DNA of 64,000 nt from Trichlorobacter ammonificans (lineage in GTDB: Bacteria; Desulfobacterota; Desulfuromonadia; Geobacterales; Pseudopelobacteraceae), in assembly GCF_933509905.1 (NCBI RefSeq), contig NZ_OW150024.1, positions 918,001 to 982,000 of the forward strand, in the 5' to 3' direction. A model generated the notes under the pieces. It was not told the origin of the DNA, did not search any database, and was given only the letters and a program-made list of their open reading frames with translations. Below, one piece after another: positions 10,772-20,515 of this stretch. The translations under genes were made by a program, and so were the position numbers. Position 1 is the first letter of the stretch; each line of letters starts with the position of its first letter.

Positions 10772-11596
10772 ATGTTCAATTTCTTTCGCAAGAATATCCT
10801 GCACATCGTGGTGGGGGTGGGGTTGCTGGCCGCACTGCTGATCTACACCCTCAACCTGCCCCAGGCCGGCCGCGCCAACCTGGTGGAACAGACCGTCGGT
10901 AACGTCCTGGCGCCGGTGCAGGGAGAGGTGAGCCGGGGAGCCGCGCTGCCGCTGCGGATCTGGGAGAACTACCTCGCGCTGGTCTCTGTCGGTCGTGAAA
11001 ACCAGCGTCTCCGCGAGGATGTCCGGGAATTGAACAGCCGCCTGGCTGCCGCCGTGGAGGCTGGTCAGGAAAACGAGCGTCTGACCGCCCTGCTGAACCT
11101 GCGCCGGAGCATCCGGGAACAGACCGTGACGGCGCGGGTGATCGGCGAGGATGTGACGCCCTGGTTCAAAACCCTGACCATCGACCGGGGGATGGCCGAC
11201 GGCCTGAGGGACGGTATGCCGGTGCTGGCTGCCGGCGGGGTGGTGGGCCAGACGGTCAAGGTGGCTGCCGATTCCAGCCGGGTGATGCTCTTGACCGACA
11301 ATGCCAGCGGCATTGCGGCGGTCGTGCAGCGCTCCCGTGCCCGCGGCGTGGTCAAGGGGAAGGGGGAAAACCTCTGTTCTCTCGAATTCGCCATGCGCGG
11401 CGAGGATGTCCAGGTGGGAGATCAGGTCATCACCTCCGGCGTGGGGGGCATTTTTACCAAAGGGCACCTGATCGGTGAGGTGACCATGGTGAAAAAGGGG
11501 GAGTACGGCGTCTTTCAGACGGTGACCATCCGTCCCGCCGTGAACATCTCCCGCCTGGAAGAGGTGTTGGTGGTACTGCGCAGGTCGACGGAATAG
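10772..11596 (+). CDS. mreC: Rod shape-determining protein MreC
   Basis: Bitopic inner-membrane scaffold of the elongasome. One membrane segment (about residues 7-27), then a periplasmic coiled coil (NQRLREDVRELNSRLAAAVE) and two beta-barrel subdomains (ARVIGEDVTPWFKTLTIDRG, later GVGGIFTKGHLIGEV). 274 residues. It begins the run mreC-mreD-mrdA-rodA. mreB, usually immediately upstream, is absent from this window. Confidence 0.93.
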   Translation: MFNFFRKNILHIVVGVGLLAALLIYTLNLPQAGRANLVEQTVGNVLAPVQGEVSRGAALPLRIWENYLALVSVGRENQRLREDVRELNSRLAAAVEAGQENERLTALLNLRRSIREQTVTARVIGEDVTPWFKTLTIDRGMADGLRDGMPVLAAGGVVGQTVKVAADSSRVMLLTDNASGIAAVVQRSRARGVVKGKGENLCSLEFAMRGEDVQVGDQVITSGVGGIFTKGHLIGEVTMVKKGEYGVFQTVTIRPAVNISRLEEVLVVLRRSTE

Positions 11597-11609
11597 GACT
11601 GACATCCGG

Positions 11610-12101
11610 ATGAACGATTTTCTCAAGGGCGCCCTGTTGATACTGCTGACGGTGCTGCTGCAGACCTCGGTCCTGCCTCAGTACCTGGCCGTTGCCTACA
11701 AGCCGGACCTGCTGCTGGTACTGGTGGTCTATCTTGCGTTACGGGCACCGGTTGGCGTCAGTCTACCTGCGGCCTACGGTCTCGGACTGCTCAAGGACAG
11801 CCTCGGAGGGATCTATCTGGGGATGAACGGTTTTTCCTTTCTGGTGGTCTATCTGGTGCTCAAGGCGCTGTCGGACCGGCTGTACGTGCAGAGTGCCATC
11901 CTGTTTGTCCTGACCGTTTCCGTGGCCACCGTATCGGTCCTGGTGATCAACCTGCTGCTTCTAGTCGTCTTTTCCCAGGGAGGCGGACTGATCGCCTCCA
12001 TGCTGGCCAACCTGGCCCCCCATCTGTTGATGAACGCCTTCGTGGCCTCCCTGATCACTGCTCTTCCCTTCTATTCCCGCCCCTGGAACGCCCGATGCTG
12101 A
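11610..12101 (+). CDS. mreD: Rod shape-determining protein MreD
   Basis: Small integral membrane protein of the elongasome, 163 residues with about five hydrophobic segments. Weakly conserved family; the call rests on length, hydrophobic profile, the motif YKPDLLLVLVVYLAL near the N terminus, LGLLKDSLGG, and its place between mreC (13 bp upstream) and the PBP2 gene, with which it overlaps by 7 bp. Confidence 0.88.
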   Translation: MNDFLKGALLILLTVLLQTSVLPQYLAVAYKPDLLLVLVVYLALRAPVGVSLPAAYGLGLLKDSLGGIYLGMNGFSFLVVYLVLKALSDRLYVQSAILFVLTVSVATVSVLVINLLLLVVFSQGGGLIASMLANLAPHLLMNAFVASLITALPFYSRPWNARC

Positions 12102-14038
12102 AAAAGCAGCGCTATGTCAGGGAACTTGCCCACTCCAGACGCCGGACCATTCCGCTTGCCCTGGTGGTGGCGGCGCTTTTCGGTCTGCTGGTTCTTCGTC
12201 TCTGGTACCTGCAGATCATCAAAGCCGACGACTACCGGGCCATGTCGGAAAGCAACCGGCTCCGTTTCCTGCCGGTGGCCGCATCCCGGGGGGCCCTGAT
12301 GGATCGGAACGGCACGATCCTGGTGAATAACCGTCCTTCGTTCAGTCTCTCCATCATTCCCCAGGAGGTGAAGGATGTGGAGGCGTTGCTGGACCGCTTG
12401 GCCACCCTGCTGGCGCTTGACCGCGCGGAGCTTGCCGAACGCTGGGCCAAGTCAACGGGGCGTGCCCGTTACTACCCGGTGGTGGTGGCTGCCAACATCA
12501 GCAGGGAGCAGGTGGAGATCGTGGAGGAGAATCGTCTGCTGCTGCCGGGGGTTGAAGTCAGCATGAAGCCGGTGCGGGAATACGTTTACGAGAATTCCGC
12601 GGCGCACCTGCTGGGCTATATCGGCGAGATTTCGGAAAAAGAGATGGCACTGCCCGGGTACGAGCAGTTCAACCCCGGCGACTATGTGGGAAAGAGCGGG
12701 ATTGAGAAGGCCTGGGAACAGGAACTGCACGGCATGGATGGCGGGCGCCAGTTGGAGGTGGATTCCCGCGGACGCATCCTGCGGGTGCTCTCGGAGAACA
12801 GCCCGGCGGTGGGCAACAGTCTGATGCTGACCATCGACGGACGCCTGCAGCGGGAGGCTGAGGCAGCCTTCGGGGGGCAGGCCGGAGCGGCGGTGGTGAT
12901 GGATGTCGCCAGCGGCGAGATTCTCGCCTTTGTCAGCAGTCCCACCTTTGATCCGGCGCTCTTTGCCGGTCGCATACCGGTGGACATCTGGAAAAAATAT
13001 CTTGAGGACAAGCGCCGGCCGCTGGAAAACAAGGCACTGGCCGGCCAGTACCCCCCCGGCTCCACCTTCAAGATGCTCACCGCCCTGGCCGGACTGGAAG
13101 CGGGACTGGTCAACGAAAACAGTACCGTTACCTGCAACGGTGCCTACGAGATGGGGGGGAACAAGTTCCGGTGCTGGCACCGTTCCGGTCACGGGAGCGT
13201 CAACCTGAAGAAATCCCTGAAGGAATCCTGCGACGTGTACTACTATAAGCTGGGTGAACAGCTCGGGGTTGACCGGATCGCCGCGGTTGCCGAGCGTTTT
13301 CTTCTGGGCAAACCTCTGGGGATCGGACTTGCCGGGGAGAAAGGGGGGCTGATTCCTACCGTTGCCTGGAAGCAGAAGCGGTTCGGTAAAAAGTGGTTCA
13401 GCGGCGAGACGCTGCCGGTGGCCATCGGTCAGGGGTATCTGCTGATGACACCGATCCAGCTGGCCTCCATGGCGGCCACGGTGGCCAACGACGGCACGGT
13501 GGTCCGTCCCCATCTGGTCAAGCGACTGGTGGACCCGGACGGCAAGCTGATCCGGGAATTCGGGCCTGAGGTGCTGGGAAACAGCGGCATTTCTGCCCGT
13601 AACCTCAAGTTGGTCAAGCAGGGGCTGTTCGCCGTGGTGAACGAAGCGGGCGGGACCGGCGCCAATGCCCGACTCTGGGATGTCAAGGTGGCCGGCAAGA
13701 CCGGCACCTCGCAGGTGGTCAAGCTGGATGAGAACCGCAAGCGCCGGATGGGCTACCAGTATCAGGACCATGCCTTGTTCGTGGCGTTCGCCCCTTACGA
13801 AAAGCCGGAAATCGCCGTGGCGGTGGTGGTGGAACACGGCGGCGGCGGCGGTGCGGTGGCTGCTCCCATTGCCGGCAGAATCATGCGTCAGTACTTTGAC
13901 CTGAAAAAGCCCGCACCAACGCGGCCGTCAGCAGAGGAAGAGGACGAAGACCAACAGGAGAAACCGGACAGGGTGCCGACGGATGCGGTGCCGCCTGCCG
14001 GTGCGGAACGGCCCACCACCGGGGAGGCGCGGGAATGA
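12095..14038 (+). CDS. mrdA: Penicillin-binding protein 2 (peptidoglycan DD-transpeptidase)
   Basis: Elongasome transpeptidase that cross-links new peptidoglycan. One N-terminal membrane anchor (about residues 19-40), then a dimerisation/pedestal domain with RGALMDRNGTILV, then the transpeptidase domain. Active-site motifs: Ser323-Thr-Phe-Lys326, Ser378-Cys-Asp380 and Lys535-Thr-Gly537. 647 residues with a charged Pro/Glu-rich C-terminal tail. The stop overlaps the rodA start (ATGA), indicating translational coupling to its glycosyltransferase partner. Confidence 0.95.
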   Translation: MLKKQRYVRELAHSRRRTIPLALVVAALFGLLVLRLWYLQIIKADDYRAMSESNRLRFLPVAASRGALMDRNGTILVNNRPSFSLSIIPQEVKDVEALLDRLATLLALDRAELAERWAKSTGRARYYPVVVAANISREQVEIVEENRLLLPGVEVSMKPVREYVYENSAAHLLGYIGEISEKEMALPGYEQFNPGDYVGKSGIEKAWEQELHGMDGGRQLEVDSRGRILRVLSENSPAVGNSLMLTIDGRLQREAEAAFGGQAGAAVVMDVASGEILAFVSSPTFDPALFAGRIPVDIWKKYLEDKRRPLENKALAGQYPPGSTFKMLTALAGLEAGLVNENSTVTCNGAYEMGGNKFRCWHRSGHGSVNLKKSLKESCDVYYYKLGEQLGVDRIAAVAERFLLGKPLGIGLAGEKGGLIPTVAWKQKRFGKKWFSGETLPVAIGQGYLLMTPIQLASMAATVANDGTVVRPHLVKRLVDPDGKLIREFGPEVLGNSGISARNLKLVKQGLFAVVNEAGGTGANARLWDVKVAGKTGTSQVVKLDENRKRRMGYQYQDHALFVAFAPYEKPEIAVAVVVEHGGGGGAVAAPIAGRIMRQYFDLKKPAPTRPSAEEEDEDQQEKPDRVPTDAVPPAGAERPTTGEARE

Positions 14039-15135
14039 TTGACCGTCGTCTGGTAACCAATTTCGACTGGACCCTGGTGGGACTGGCGGTGAGCATTTGT
14101 CTGCTGGGCATCATCAATATCTACAGCGCCTCCTACTCCTACCGTATGGTCGGTGTGCCGTTCTACATCAAGCAGTTGAACTGGCTGAGTTTCGGCCTGT
14201 TGTTGTCGCTGCTGGTGGCCAGCATCGACTACCACATTCTGGAGGACTTTTCCTACTGGTTGTACGGTTTTCTGATCCTGTTGCTGGTGGCGGTGCTGCT
14301 GGTGGGCAGGACCAGCCTGGGGGCCACCCGCTGGCTCAACCTCGGCGTCTTCTCCATACAGCCGTCGGAGCTGATGAAAATCGTCATCATCATTACCTTT
14401 GCCCGCTTCTTTAACAACTACCATGTGCATGACGGTCTGAGCGTGCGGGATCTCGCCTTTCCGCTGCTGTTGCTGGCAGTGCCGGCGGCCCTGATCATGA
14501 AGCAGCCGGACTTGGGCACCGCCATCCTGGTGATTCTGATCGCCCTCTCCATGGCCTTCTTCGTGGGGTTGCGCTGGAGTACCATCGCCACCTTCGTGCT
14601 GGTGACCATTCCCCTGGTCTGGGTCGGCTGGGCTCACCTGCTCAAGCCGTACCAGAAAAGCCGGGTGCTCAACTTCATCGATCCGGAGCGGGCCCGCCTG
14701 GGCAGCGGCTACCATATCATCCAGAGCAAGATCGCGGTGGGCTCCGGCGGCTTCTGGGGCAAGGGCTACATCAAGGGGACCCAGTCCCAGCTCCGCTTCC
14801 TGCCGGAGCAGCATACCGACTTCGCCTTCTCCGTCTTTGCCGAGGAATGGGGATTCATCGGCGTGCTGGTACTGATTGCGCTGTACTTCAGCTTGGTCGT
14901 CTGGGGGCTCGGTATTGCCCGACGCTGCAATGACCGGCTGGGGGGATTGCTGGCAGTGGGGGTCACCGCCATGCTGTTCTGGCACACCATCATCAATATC
15001 GGGATGGTGATCGGTCTGTTTCCGGTGGTGGGGGTGCCACTGCCGTTTTTCTCCTACGGCGGTACCTCCATGATCACGTCCATGGTGGGGATCGGCATCC
15101 TGCAGAGCATCAGCATGCGCCGTTTCATGTTCTAG
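14035..15135 (+). CDS. rodA: Rod shape-determining protein RodA (SEDS glycosyltransferase)
   Basis: Polytopic SEDS-family peptidoglycan polymerase working with PBP2. 366 residues with about ten hydrophobic segments. Family motifs: GATRWLNLGVFSIQPSELMK, MKQPDLGTAILV (catalytic Asp region), the LRFLPEQHTDFAFSVFAEEW loop, and the terminal PLPFFSYGGTSMITSM. ATGA overlap with the upstream PBP2 gene. Last gene of the shape operon; no clear terminator is seen after it. Confidence 0.95.
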   Translation: MIDRRLVTNFDWTLVGLAVSICLLGIINIYSASYSYRMVGVPFYIKQLNWLSFGLLLSLLVASIDYHILEDFSYWLYGFLILLLVAVLLVGRTSLGATRWLNLGVFSIQPSELMKIVIIITFARFFNNYHVHDGLSVRDLAFPLLLLAVPAALIMKQPDLGTAILVILIALSMAFFVGLRWSTIATFVLVTIPLVWVGWAHLLKPYQKSRVLNFIDPERARLGSGYHIIQSKIAVGSGGFWGKGYIKGTQSQLRFLPEQHTDFAFSVFAEEWGFIGVLVLIALYFSLVVWGLGIARRCNDRLGGLLAVGVTAMLFWHTIINIGMVIGLFPVVGVPLPFFSYGGTSMITSMVGIGILQSISMRRFMF

Positions 15136-15227
15136 CTCCGCTCCCGGATGGTGCGTCGCTCCCTTTGCCGGCTCCTCTGCGGCGCCGCCTCGGAAGTACC
15201 CACGGTCCGGAAGCGGAGGCCGGAACG

Positions 15228-16043
15228 CTACTTCCCGTCAATCAGCCGTTTCAACTCCTCCGCATCCCGCGAACCCACCACTACCCTGCCGTCGGGCAGG
15301 ACCAGGGTAGGAGTGCCGTTGATGCCGTTGGCGTTGGCGAAGCGGATAATCGCGTCGACCGCGGCCTTACTGCTCTCCCTGGTCGGCTTCGGCACGCTTT
15401 TGCCCTCGAAGGCCCTGTCAAAGACCTCCCGCTTTTTCGTTTCCAGAATGGCCCGTGATTTGTCGAAGGCTTCCGGATGCATCGGCAGCGGCATCAGCAT
15501 GACGTGGATGGCAATGTCCGGCGCAATTTTTTCGAGCTTCTTCAACTCCAGGTGCAGCTTGCGGCAGTAGGGACAATCGGGGTCGTCGAACACGAACAGC
15601 TTTTTCGATCCTTTGGGATTACCCATGACAAAGGAATGCTGGACCGGAATACCGGCGGGATCGAGTTTTTGCGGCTCCTTCGGCCGGGACAGTTCCTTGT
15701 CGTGGGCCACCACCAGCTGCTTGGTCTGCAGGTTGACGATCTGTCCCTGCAGCAGATGCTTCTTGCCGAAATCGATGTACACGACGCCGCTTTTTCCGGT
15801 CTGTTCAACCAGCACTTCGTACAGGCCGTGGCTGGGAGCCGGCTTGATCGAGGTAACCTTGATGCCGGCGCCGGCAAAGGCGAGCAGTTCACCCGCCTCC
15901 TTGAGGCTCAGGGAGTGGCACTTGGAACATTCATGACCGGGGCCGCAGCCGTTTTCCTGCGGGGGCGGCATTTTTGCCGCAACCGGAGCAATGAAACAAA
16001 CAAGCAGTAAAAAGCCGAGCATACCGCAGGTGATTCGCAACAT
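15228..16043 (-). CDS. DsbC/DsbG-like thiol:disulfide interchange protein with CXXCH motif
   Basis: Secreted thioredoxin-fold protein, 271 residues. The signal peptide covers about residues 1-23. The catalytic motif is Cys157-Pro-Tyr-Cys160 in FDDPDCPYCRK, followed by a DsbC-like C-terminal half (GINGTPTLVLPDGRVV with the cis-Pro loop). The N-terminal domain begins with Cys33 and CSKCHS (Cys39, Cys42, His43), a CXXCH pattern able to attach c-type haem, ahead of a DsbC-type dimerisation-like region. Likely periplasmic isomerase or reductase; haem binding is an inference. Confidence 0.85.
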   Translation of the reverse strand: MLRITCGMLGFLLLVCFIAPVAAKMPPPQENGCGPGHECSKCHSLSLKEAGELLAFAGAGIKVTSIKPAPSHGLYEVLVEQTGKSGVVYIDFGKKHLLQGQIVNLQTKQLVVAHDKELSRPKEPQKLDPAGIPVQHSFVMGNPKGSKKLFVFDDPDCPYCRKLHLELKKLEKIAPDIAIHVMLMPLPMHPEAFDKSRAILETKKREVFDRAFEGKSVPKPTRESSKAAVDAIIRFANANGINGTPTLVLPDGRVVVGSRDAEELKRLIDGK

Positions 16044-16082
16044 GGGAACTCCTTTGAGGGGGACTGATTATTTCCAAATTCT

Positions 16083-16105
16083 AGCCAAACGCGACAGGTT
16101 TGGCT
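16083..16105 (-). terminator. Terminator hairpin of the response-regulator gene
   Basis: AGCCAAAC (16083-16090) pairs perfectly with GTTTGGCT (16098-16105) around a 7-nt loop. Reading on the minus strand it overlaps the stop codon and is followed by AGAATTT, a poor T tract. Confidence 0.45.
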
Positions 16106-17462
16106 ACTCCAATCCATATTCCTTGAGTTTGTATAATAGCGCCCGGTGGCTGATCTCCAGAATCCGTGCCGCATGGGTGCGGTTGCCGCCGGTGCGGGCC
16201 AGGGCGCGGCGGATCAGGGATATCTCCATGGCTTGGCCGGCCCGCTTGATGGAGAGATTTTCTTCCGTTTCCTCGTGGCGCTCGCCGGGGCCGCCGAGTG
16301 CGGGAAGGCAGGAGAGGGTTACCTGATCGCCGTCGCACATCACCAGACTTCGCTCAATGACGTTTTCCAGTTCACGCACATTGCCGGGCCAGTTGTGCGA
16401 CATGAAACGTCGCATGACCTCGGGGGCAATCCGTGATGAAGATGAACGGCCGATGCGGACGGCACAGCGCTGCAACAGCTGTTCGGCCAGTAGGGGGAGA
16501 TCATCGAGGCGCTCGCGCAGGGGGGGGAGGGCGAGGCTGAAGACATTGAGCCGGAAGAACAGGTCCTCCCGAAAACGGCCGGCAGTGCAGTCAGCCGCCA
16601 GGTCACGGGAGGTGGCGGATACCACCCGTACATCCACGGACCTGCTGGTGGTGGCCCCTACCCGCCGCACCTCGCCTTCCTGCAGCACCCGCAGCAGCTT
16701 GACCTGCAGGGGGGGAGGCATTTCCCCCACCTCGTCCAGAAACAGCGTGCCGCCGTCGGCCTGTTCGAACAGCCCGGCCTTGTCCCCAACGGCACCGGTA
16801 AAGGCTCCCCGTACATGGCCGAACAGCTCGCTTTCCAGCAGGTTTTCCGGCAGGGCGCCACAGTTGACCGCCACAAAAGGGCGGTCCGCACGGTCGCCAT
16901 CGGCGTGGAGCGCCCGGGCCACCAGTTCCTTGCCGGTGCCCGATTCTCCCTGGATCAGCACCGTGGTCTTCAGTCCCGCTACCCGGCTGATGCGGTCGTA
17001 GAGGTCGAGCATGGCGGGGCTGCGCCCCACCAGGCCGTGAAAGCCGCACTGCTCCTGCACCTGGGAGCGCAAGCGCCGGTTTTCCTCCTTGAGACGCTCC
17101 CGTTCTTCGGCTTTCTTCAGAACGATGACAATCTCGTCCCGCTTGAACGGTTTGGAGATGAAGTCGTAGGCCCCGTCCCGCATACAGGCGACGGCGGTAT
17201 CCACGGTGCCGTAGGCGGTCATCATGATGACCGGCGCCGTCACCCCCTGCTCCAGGGCCCGGCGCAGGAACTCCCGGCCATCCGTCCCCGGCATGCGAAT
17301 GTCGCAGAGAATGAAGTCATAGACGCGTTGCCCCAGCTTCTCCAGGCCCTCGGCACCACCTGCGGCGGTATCGCTGGCGTAACCCTGCCGACGCAGCATG
17401 ACCGACAGCATGTGACGCAGGCTTTCCTCGTCGTCGATGATCAGGATTCGCGGCTGCTTCAT
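16104..17462 (-). CDS. Sigma-54-dependent response regulator (NtrC family)
   Basis: 452 residues in three domains. The receiver domain has DDEES near residues 10-14 and phosphoacceptor Asp54 (ILCDIRMPG). The sigma-54 AAA+ domain carries Walker A GESGTGKE and the RpoN-contacting loop GAFTGA. A Fis-type helix-turn-helix is at the C terminus ([20 protein letters not shown]). The start ATG follows the histidine kinase stop by 4 bp, so the two are one system. rpoN lies 5.5 kb upstream on the same strand. Target genes are unknown. Confidence 0.93.
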   Translation of the reverse strand: MKQPRILIIDDEESLRHMLSVMLRRQGYASDTAAGGAEGLEKLGQRVYDFILCDIRMPGTDGREFLRRALEQGVTAPVIMMTAYGTVDTAVACMRDGAYDFISKPFKRDEIVIVLKKAEERERLKEENRRLRSQVQEQCGFHGLVGRSPAMLDLYDRISRVAGLKTTVLIQGESGTGKELVARALHADGDRADRPFVAVNCGALPENLLESELFGHVRGAFTGAVGDKAGLFEQADGGTLFLDEVGEMPPPLQVKLLRVLQEGEVRRVGATTSRSVDVRVVSATSRDLAADCTAGRFREDLFFRLNVFSLALPPLRERLDDLPLLAEQLLQRCAVRIGRSSSSRIAPEVMRRFMSHNWPGNVRELENVIERSLVMCDGDQVTLSCLPALGGPGERHEETEENLSIKRAGQAMEISLIRRALARTGGNRTHAARILEISHRALLYKLKEYGLE

Positions 17463-17466
17463 CGTC

Positions 17467-18975
17467 TCACTCCCCCGTTGCCTCCCGGCATCCGGTTCCC
17501 CGCTCCGGCAGCCAGAGGGTGAAGCAGCTTCCGTTTCCCGGTTGGCTGCGTACCGTGATCCTGCCGCCCAGTCCCTGGGCGATGCCGGTCGAGATGGCCA
17601 GTCCCAGGCCGGTGCCCCGTCCCGGTTCCTTGGTGGTGAAAAAGGGATCGAATATCCGCTCCAGCAGCTGCGGCGGGATGCCGGCGCCGGAATCGGCAAC
17701 TTCGATCCGTACCCCTTGACCGAGGGCCGCCGATTCAACCGAGACTCGCAGGGTACCGCCTTCCGGCATGGCGTCGTGGGCGTTGATCAGCAGGTTGATC
17801 AGTACCTGCTGGACCTGGTGCGGGTCGAGAAATATGCGGGGCAGGGATGCGCCGTGGCGCACATCGACCCGGCATTGCTTGAACATCCCCTGGTGCTGCA
17901 GTAACTCCACCGTCCGTCCGGCGAGCTCTCCCGCATCGATCTCTTCGCAGGCAGGGCTGCGGGGGCGGGCGTATTCCAGCAGTCCCCGCACGATCCGGTC
18001 GATCCGGTCGCAACCGTCCAGGATTCTGCGGTGGTAGTCGGCCTGGGGGCTGTCCGGAGCGGCCTCAGCCGCAAGAATTTCGGCGTAGCCCATGATCGAG
18101 GCCAGGGGCGAGCCGATTTCGTGGGCCGTGCCGGCGGCCAGTAAGCCAACGGAGGCCATCTTTTCGGCCCGTACCGCCTCCTCCCGGGCCAGTTCCAGTT
18201 CACGGTTGGCCTGTTCCAGCGCGGCAACGTGGGAGGATACCTCCTGCTGTTTCTGCAGCAGGGCCGCCGACATCTCATTGAAGGATGCGGCCAGGCGAGC
18301 CAGTTCGCTGGTGCCGGACAGGGCCACCCGGTGGCCATAGACCCCGCCGATGATCCGTTCCGTTGCTGCCAGCAGACGGTTCACCGGATTCACCACGATG
18401 CGGGAGAGGATGAAGGCTCCCAGCCCCAGGAGCAGGATGAAATCAAGGACGAAATAGGAGGCGAAGAGGCGGCGGGTACGGCTTAACCGCTGCTGTTCGT
18501 CAGCCAGGGAAAGCATCAGGCCGGCGCGGCCCGCCACTTGTCCCTCACGAAGTACCAGAGCGGAACGGACCAGGGCATTGCCATCGGGCAGCATGCCGGC
18601 CTCTTCGGCCTGGCGCCCCGGCAGCAGCAGCGGCTGGTACAGGTCGCTTCCCTCCTTGCCCACGGTGTAGATCACCTTGCCGCCGCTGTCCAGCAGGGTC
18701 AGGCGGACCAGGGAGCGCTCCTCGGCCAGCTTTGCCGCGTAGAGCGCCGCCGGCGCGTCAAGGGGCAGCATCCCCTCGGGAAAGGTGGGCAGGCGGTCCG
18801 GCAACTGGTTGACGAAGGTGGAGAGCAGCATCCGGCCGTGTTCGGATTTTTGAGCGTAGAGGTCGTTTTCAGCGGTTTTCAGGGCGAAGAGACTGAAGAG
18901 AAACCAGGTGAGCAGCAGCAGGCCGGCCAGCGAGGTCAGGATGCAGAAGGTCAGGCTGGGCCGCCAGGCGGGCAT
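17467..18975 (-). CDS. Sensor histidine kinase
   Basis: Membrane kinase, 502 residues. Transmembrane segment 1 (about 10-31), a periplasmic sensor region of about 130 residues, transmembrane segment 2 (ending IVVNPVNRLL), a HAMP domain, a coiled-coil linker, the HisKA box GTAHEIGSPLASIMGY with the phosphoacceptor His, and a HATPase with NLLINAHDAM (N box), DSGAGI (G1), FDPFFTTK (F) and GTGLGLAI (G2). It is paired with the adjacent NtrC-type regulator and preceded by a prepilin peptidase gene 3 bp away, so a pilus-related role is possible but unproved. Confidence 0.92.
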   Translation of the reverse strand: MPAWRPSLTFCILTSLAGLLLLTWFLFSLFALKTAENDLYAQKSEHGRMLLSTFVNQLPDRLPTFPEGMLPLDAPAALYAAKLAEERSLVRLTLLDSGGKVIYTVGKEGSDLYQPLLLPGRQAEEAGMLPDGNALVRSALVLREGQVAGRAGLMLSLADEQQRLSRTRRLFASYFVLDFILLLGLGAFILSRIVVNPVNRLLAATERIIGGVYGHRVALSGTSELARLAASFNEMSAALLQKQQEVSSHVAALEQANRELELAREEAVRAEKMASVGLLAAGTAHEIGSPLASIMGYAEILAAEAAPDSPQADYHRRILDGCDRIDRIVRGLLEYARPRSPACEEIDAGELAGRTVELLQHQGMFKQCRVDVRHGASLPRIFLDPHQVQQVLINLLINAHDAMPEGGTLRVSVESAALGQGVRIEVADSGAGIPPQLLERIFDPFFTTKEPGRGTGLGLAISTGIAQGLGGRITVRSQPGNGSCFTLWLPERGTGCREATGE

Positions 18976-18978
18976 GGC

Positions 18979-19755
18979 TCACCTCCCCAGGTGCAGGTAC
19001 CAGGAGATCAGTTGCGGACCGAAGAAGAGGTAGAGAATGGCGCCCGCCACCAGGTAGGGACCGAACGGGATGGCCAGATGCCGATCCCGACCCTGCAGGG
19101 CCATCAGGGAGAGTCCCACCAGCGAGCCGACCAGGGAGGAGACGAAGATGACGAAGGGGATCGCCTTCAGCCCCAGGAAGGCACCGATCATGGCCAGCAG
19201 CTTGGCATCCCCTCCGCCCATGCCCTCGCGGCCGGTCAACCAGAGGTAGCCGTAGAAGACCAGGGCCAACGAGCCCCAGCCGACGAGAATCCCCAGCAGC
19301 GAGGAGCGCCAGGACGGTTCGGGCAGGATGAAAGAGCAGAGCAGACCGATGGCGATTCCCGGCAGGGTGATTTCGTCGGGAATGATCTGGTGATCGAAGT
19401 CGATGAAGGTGACCACGAGCAGGGAAGCGCACAGGAGGAACAGTACGGCAAAGGAGAGGGTGAGGCCGAACTTGCGGAAGAGCAGCAGGCAGAGCAGACC
19501 GGTCAGCAGCTCCACCAGGGGGTAGCGGATCGAGAAGGGGGCGGCGCAGGAACGGCACCGTCCCCGCAGCAGCACCCAGGACAGGATTGGGATGTTGTCG
19601 AACCAGCGTACCGGCGTGCCGCAGGCCATGCAGCGGGAGCCGGGGCTCACCACCGACTGTTCCAGCGGCATCCGGTAGATGCAGACGTTGAGAAACGATC
19701 CGGTAACGGCACCCAGAACGAACGCCGCCACTGCCGCAACCAGCGGAAACTCCAT
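18979..19755 (-). CDS. pilD: Type IV prepilin peptidase / N-methyltransferase
   Basis: Inner-membrane aspartic protease that cleaves and N-methylates type IV pilins and type II secretion pseudopilins. 258 residues. The cytoplasmic N-terminal zinc module has two CxxC pairs (SRCMACG and GRCRSCA). The catalytic aspartates lie in FIDFDHQIIPDE and GGGDAKLLAM. About seven further hydrophobic segments. It sits between HPr (2 bp) and the kinase (3 bp), so all may be cotranscribed. Confidence 0.93.
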   Translation of the reverse strand: MEFPLVAAVAAFVLGAVTGSFLNVCIYRMPLEQSVVSPGSRCMACGTPVRWFDNIPILSWVLLRGRCRSCAAPFSIRYPLVELLTGLLCLLLFRKFGLTLSFAVLFLLCASLLVVTFIDFDHQIIPDEITLPGIAIGLLCSFILPEPSWRSSLLGILVGWGSLALVFYGYLWLTGREGMGGGDAKLLAMIGAFLGLKAIPFVIFVSSLVGSLVGLSLMALQGRDRHLAIPFGPYLVAGAILYLFFGPQLISWYLHLGR

Positions 19756-19757
19756 CC

Positions 19758-20024
19758 CTATTGCTCTCCAAAGCCATCCGTGATCAGGGCGCCGATGGCG
19801 GCCATGGCTTCGGCTTCATCGCTCCCCTCCACGGACAGACGGACCCTGGTTCCCTTGGCGGCGGCCAGCATCATGATCCCCATGATGCTTTTGCCGTTCA
19901 CTTCGATCCCCTCCCGGGCCAGCTTGACGTCCGACTGAAATCTGCTGGCGGTTTTGACGAACAGTGCCGAGGCCCGCGCGTGGAGCCCCAGTTTGTTGAC
20001 GATCTCGAATTCCTGCTGCAGCAT
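19758..20024 (-). CDS. ptsH: Phosphocarrier protein HPr
   Basis: 88-residue phosphotransferase-system carrier. His15 in KLGLHARAS is the EI-dependent phosphorylation site and Ser46 in NGKSIMGIM is the HprK target; both are at the canonical positions. Encoded downstream of EIIA, rapZ and hprK on the same strand, so this is the regulatory PTS typical of many proteobacteria without sugar permeases. No EI gene is adjacent. Confidence 0.95.
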   Translation of the reverse strand: MLQQEFEIVNKLGLHARASALFVKTASRFQSDVKLAREGIEVNGKSIMGIMMLAAAKGTRVRLSVEGSDEAEAMAAIGALITDGFGEQ

Positions 20025-20112
20025 GAAGCCATCCCTTCAAAGAACGTGGCGGACGGAGTGCCCGTCCGCTGTGCGTGTCAGCCCTCGTTGATGCGGGCGT
20101 GCGACCAGCGGG

Positions 20113-20508
20113 TTACCGTTTCAGAAACTCGCCGGCCGACAGGATACTTTCCCGGCCGGATTTGAGCAGCGATGCCGTCAGTTCCTCCAAGGACTGACGT
20201 TCCCGGCGACTGCAGAACTCCACCAGCATCGGCAGGTTGACGCCGGTGACCACCTCCACTTTCCCTTCGGCGAGAAAGGAGAGGGCGGTGTTGGAAGGAG
20301 TGCCGCCGAACATGTCGGTCATGATCACGGCGCCATCGCCCCCCACCCGGTCCAGCGCCTCGCCGATCCGTTGCAGCAGACCGTCGGGCGGGTCGTCGGG
20401 GTGCAGCCCCACCGCCTCGCACAGCGGAATTTCGCCGGTGATCATGGTTGTCGATGCGATCAGTTCCCGGGCCAGTCCTGCATGGGTTGCCACCACCAGT
20501 CCGATCAT
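20113..20508 (-). CDS. PTS system mannose-type EIIA component
   Basis: 131 residues, EIIA-Man fold. The active-site His9 is in VATHAGLA. The rest matches the family: DMFGGTPSNTAL and GVNLPMLVEF. No EIIB/C/D genes are nearby, so it probably serves as a phosphorylated regulatory output of HPr rather than in sugar uptake. 7 bp after rapZ. Confidence 0.92.
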   Translation of the reverse strand: MIGLVVATHAGLARELIASTTMITGEIPLCEAVGLHPDDPPDGLLQRIGEALDRVGGDGAVIMTDMFGGTPSNTALSFLAEGKVEVVTGVNLPMLVEFCSRRERQSLEELTASLLKSGRESILSAGEFLKR

Positions 20509-20515
20509 AGCCTTT

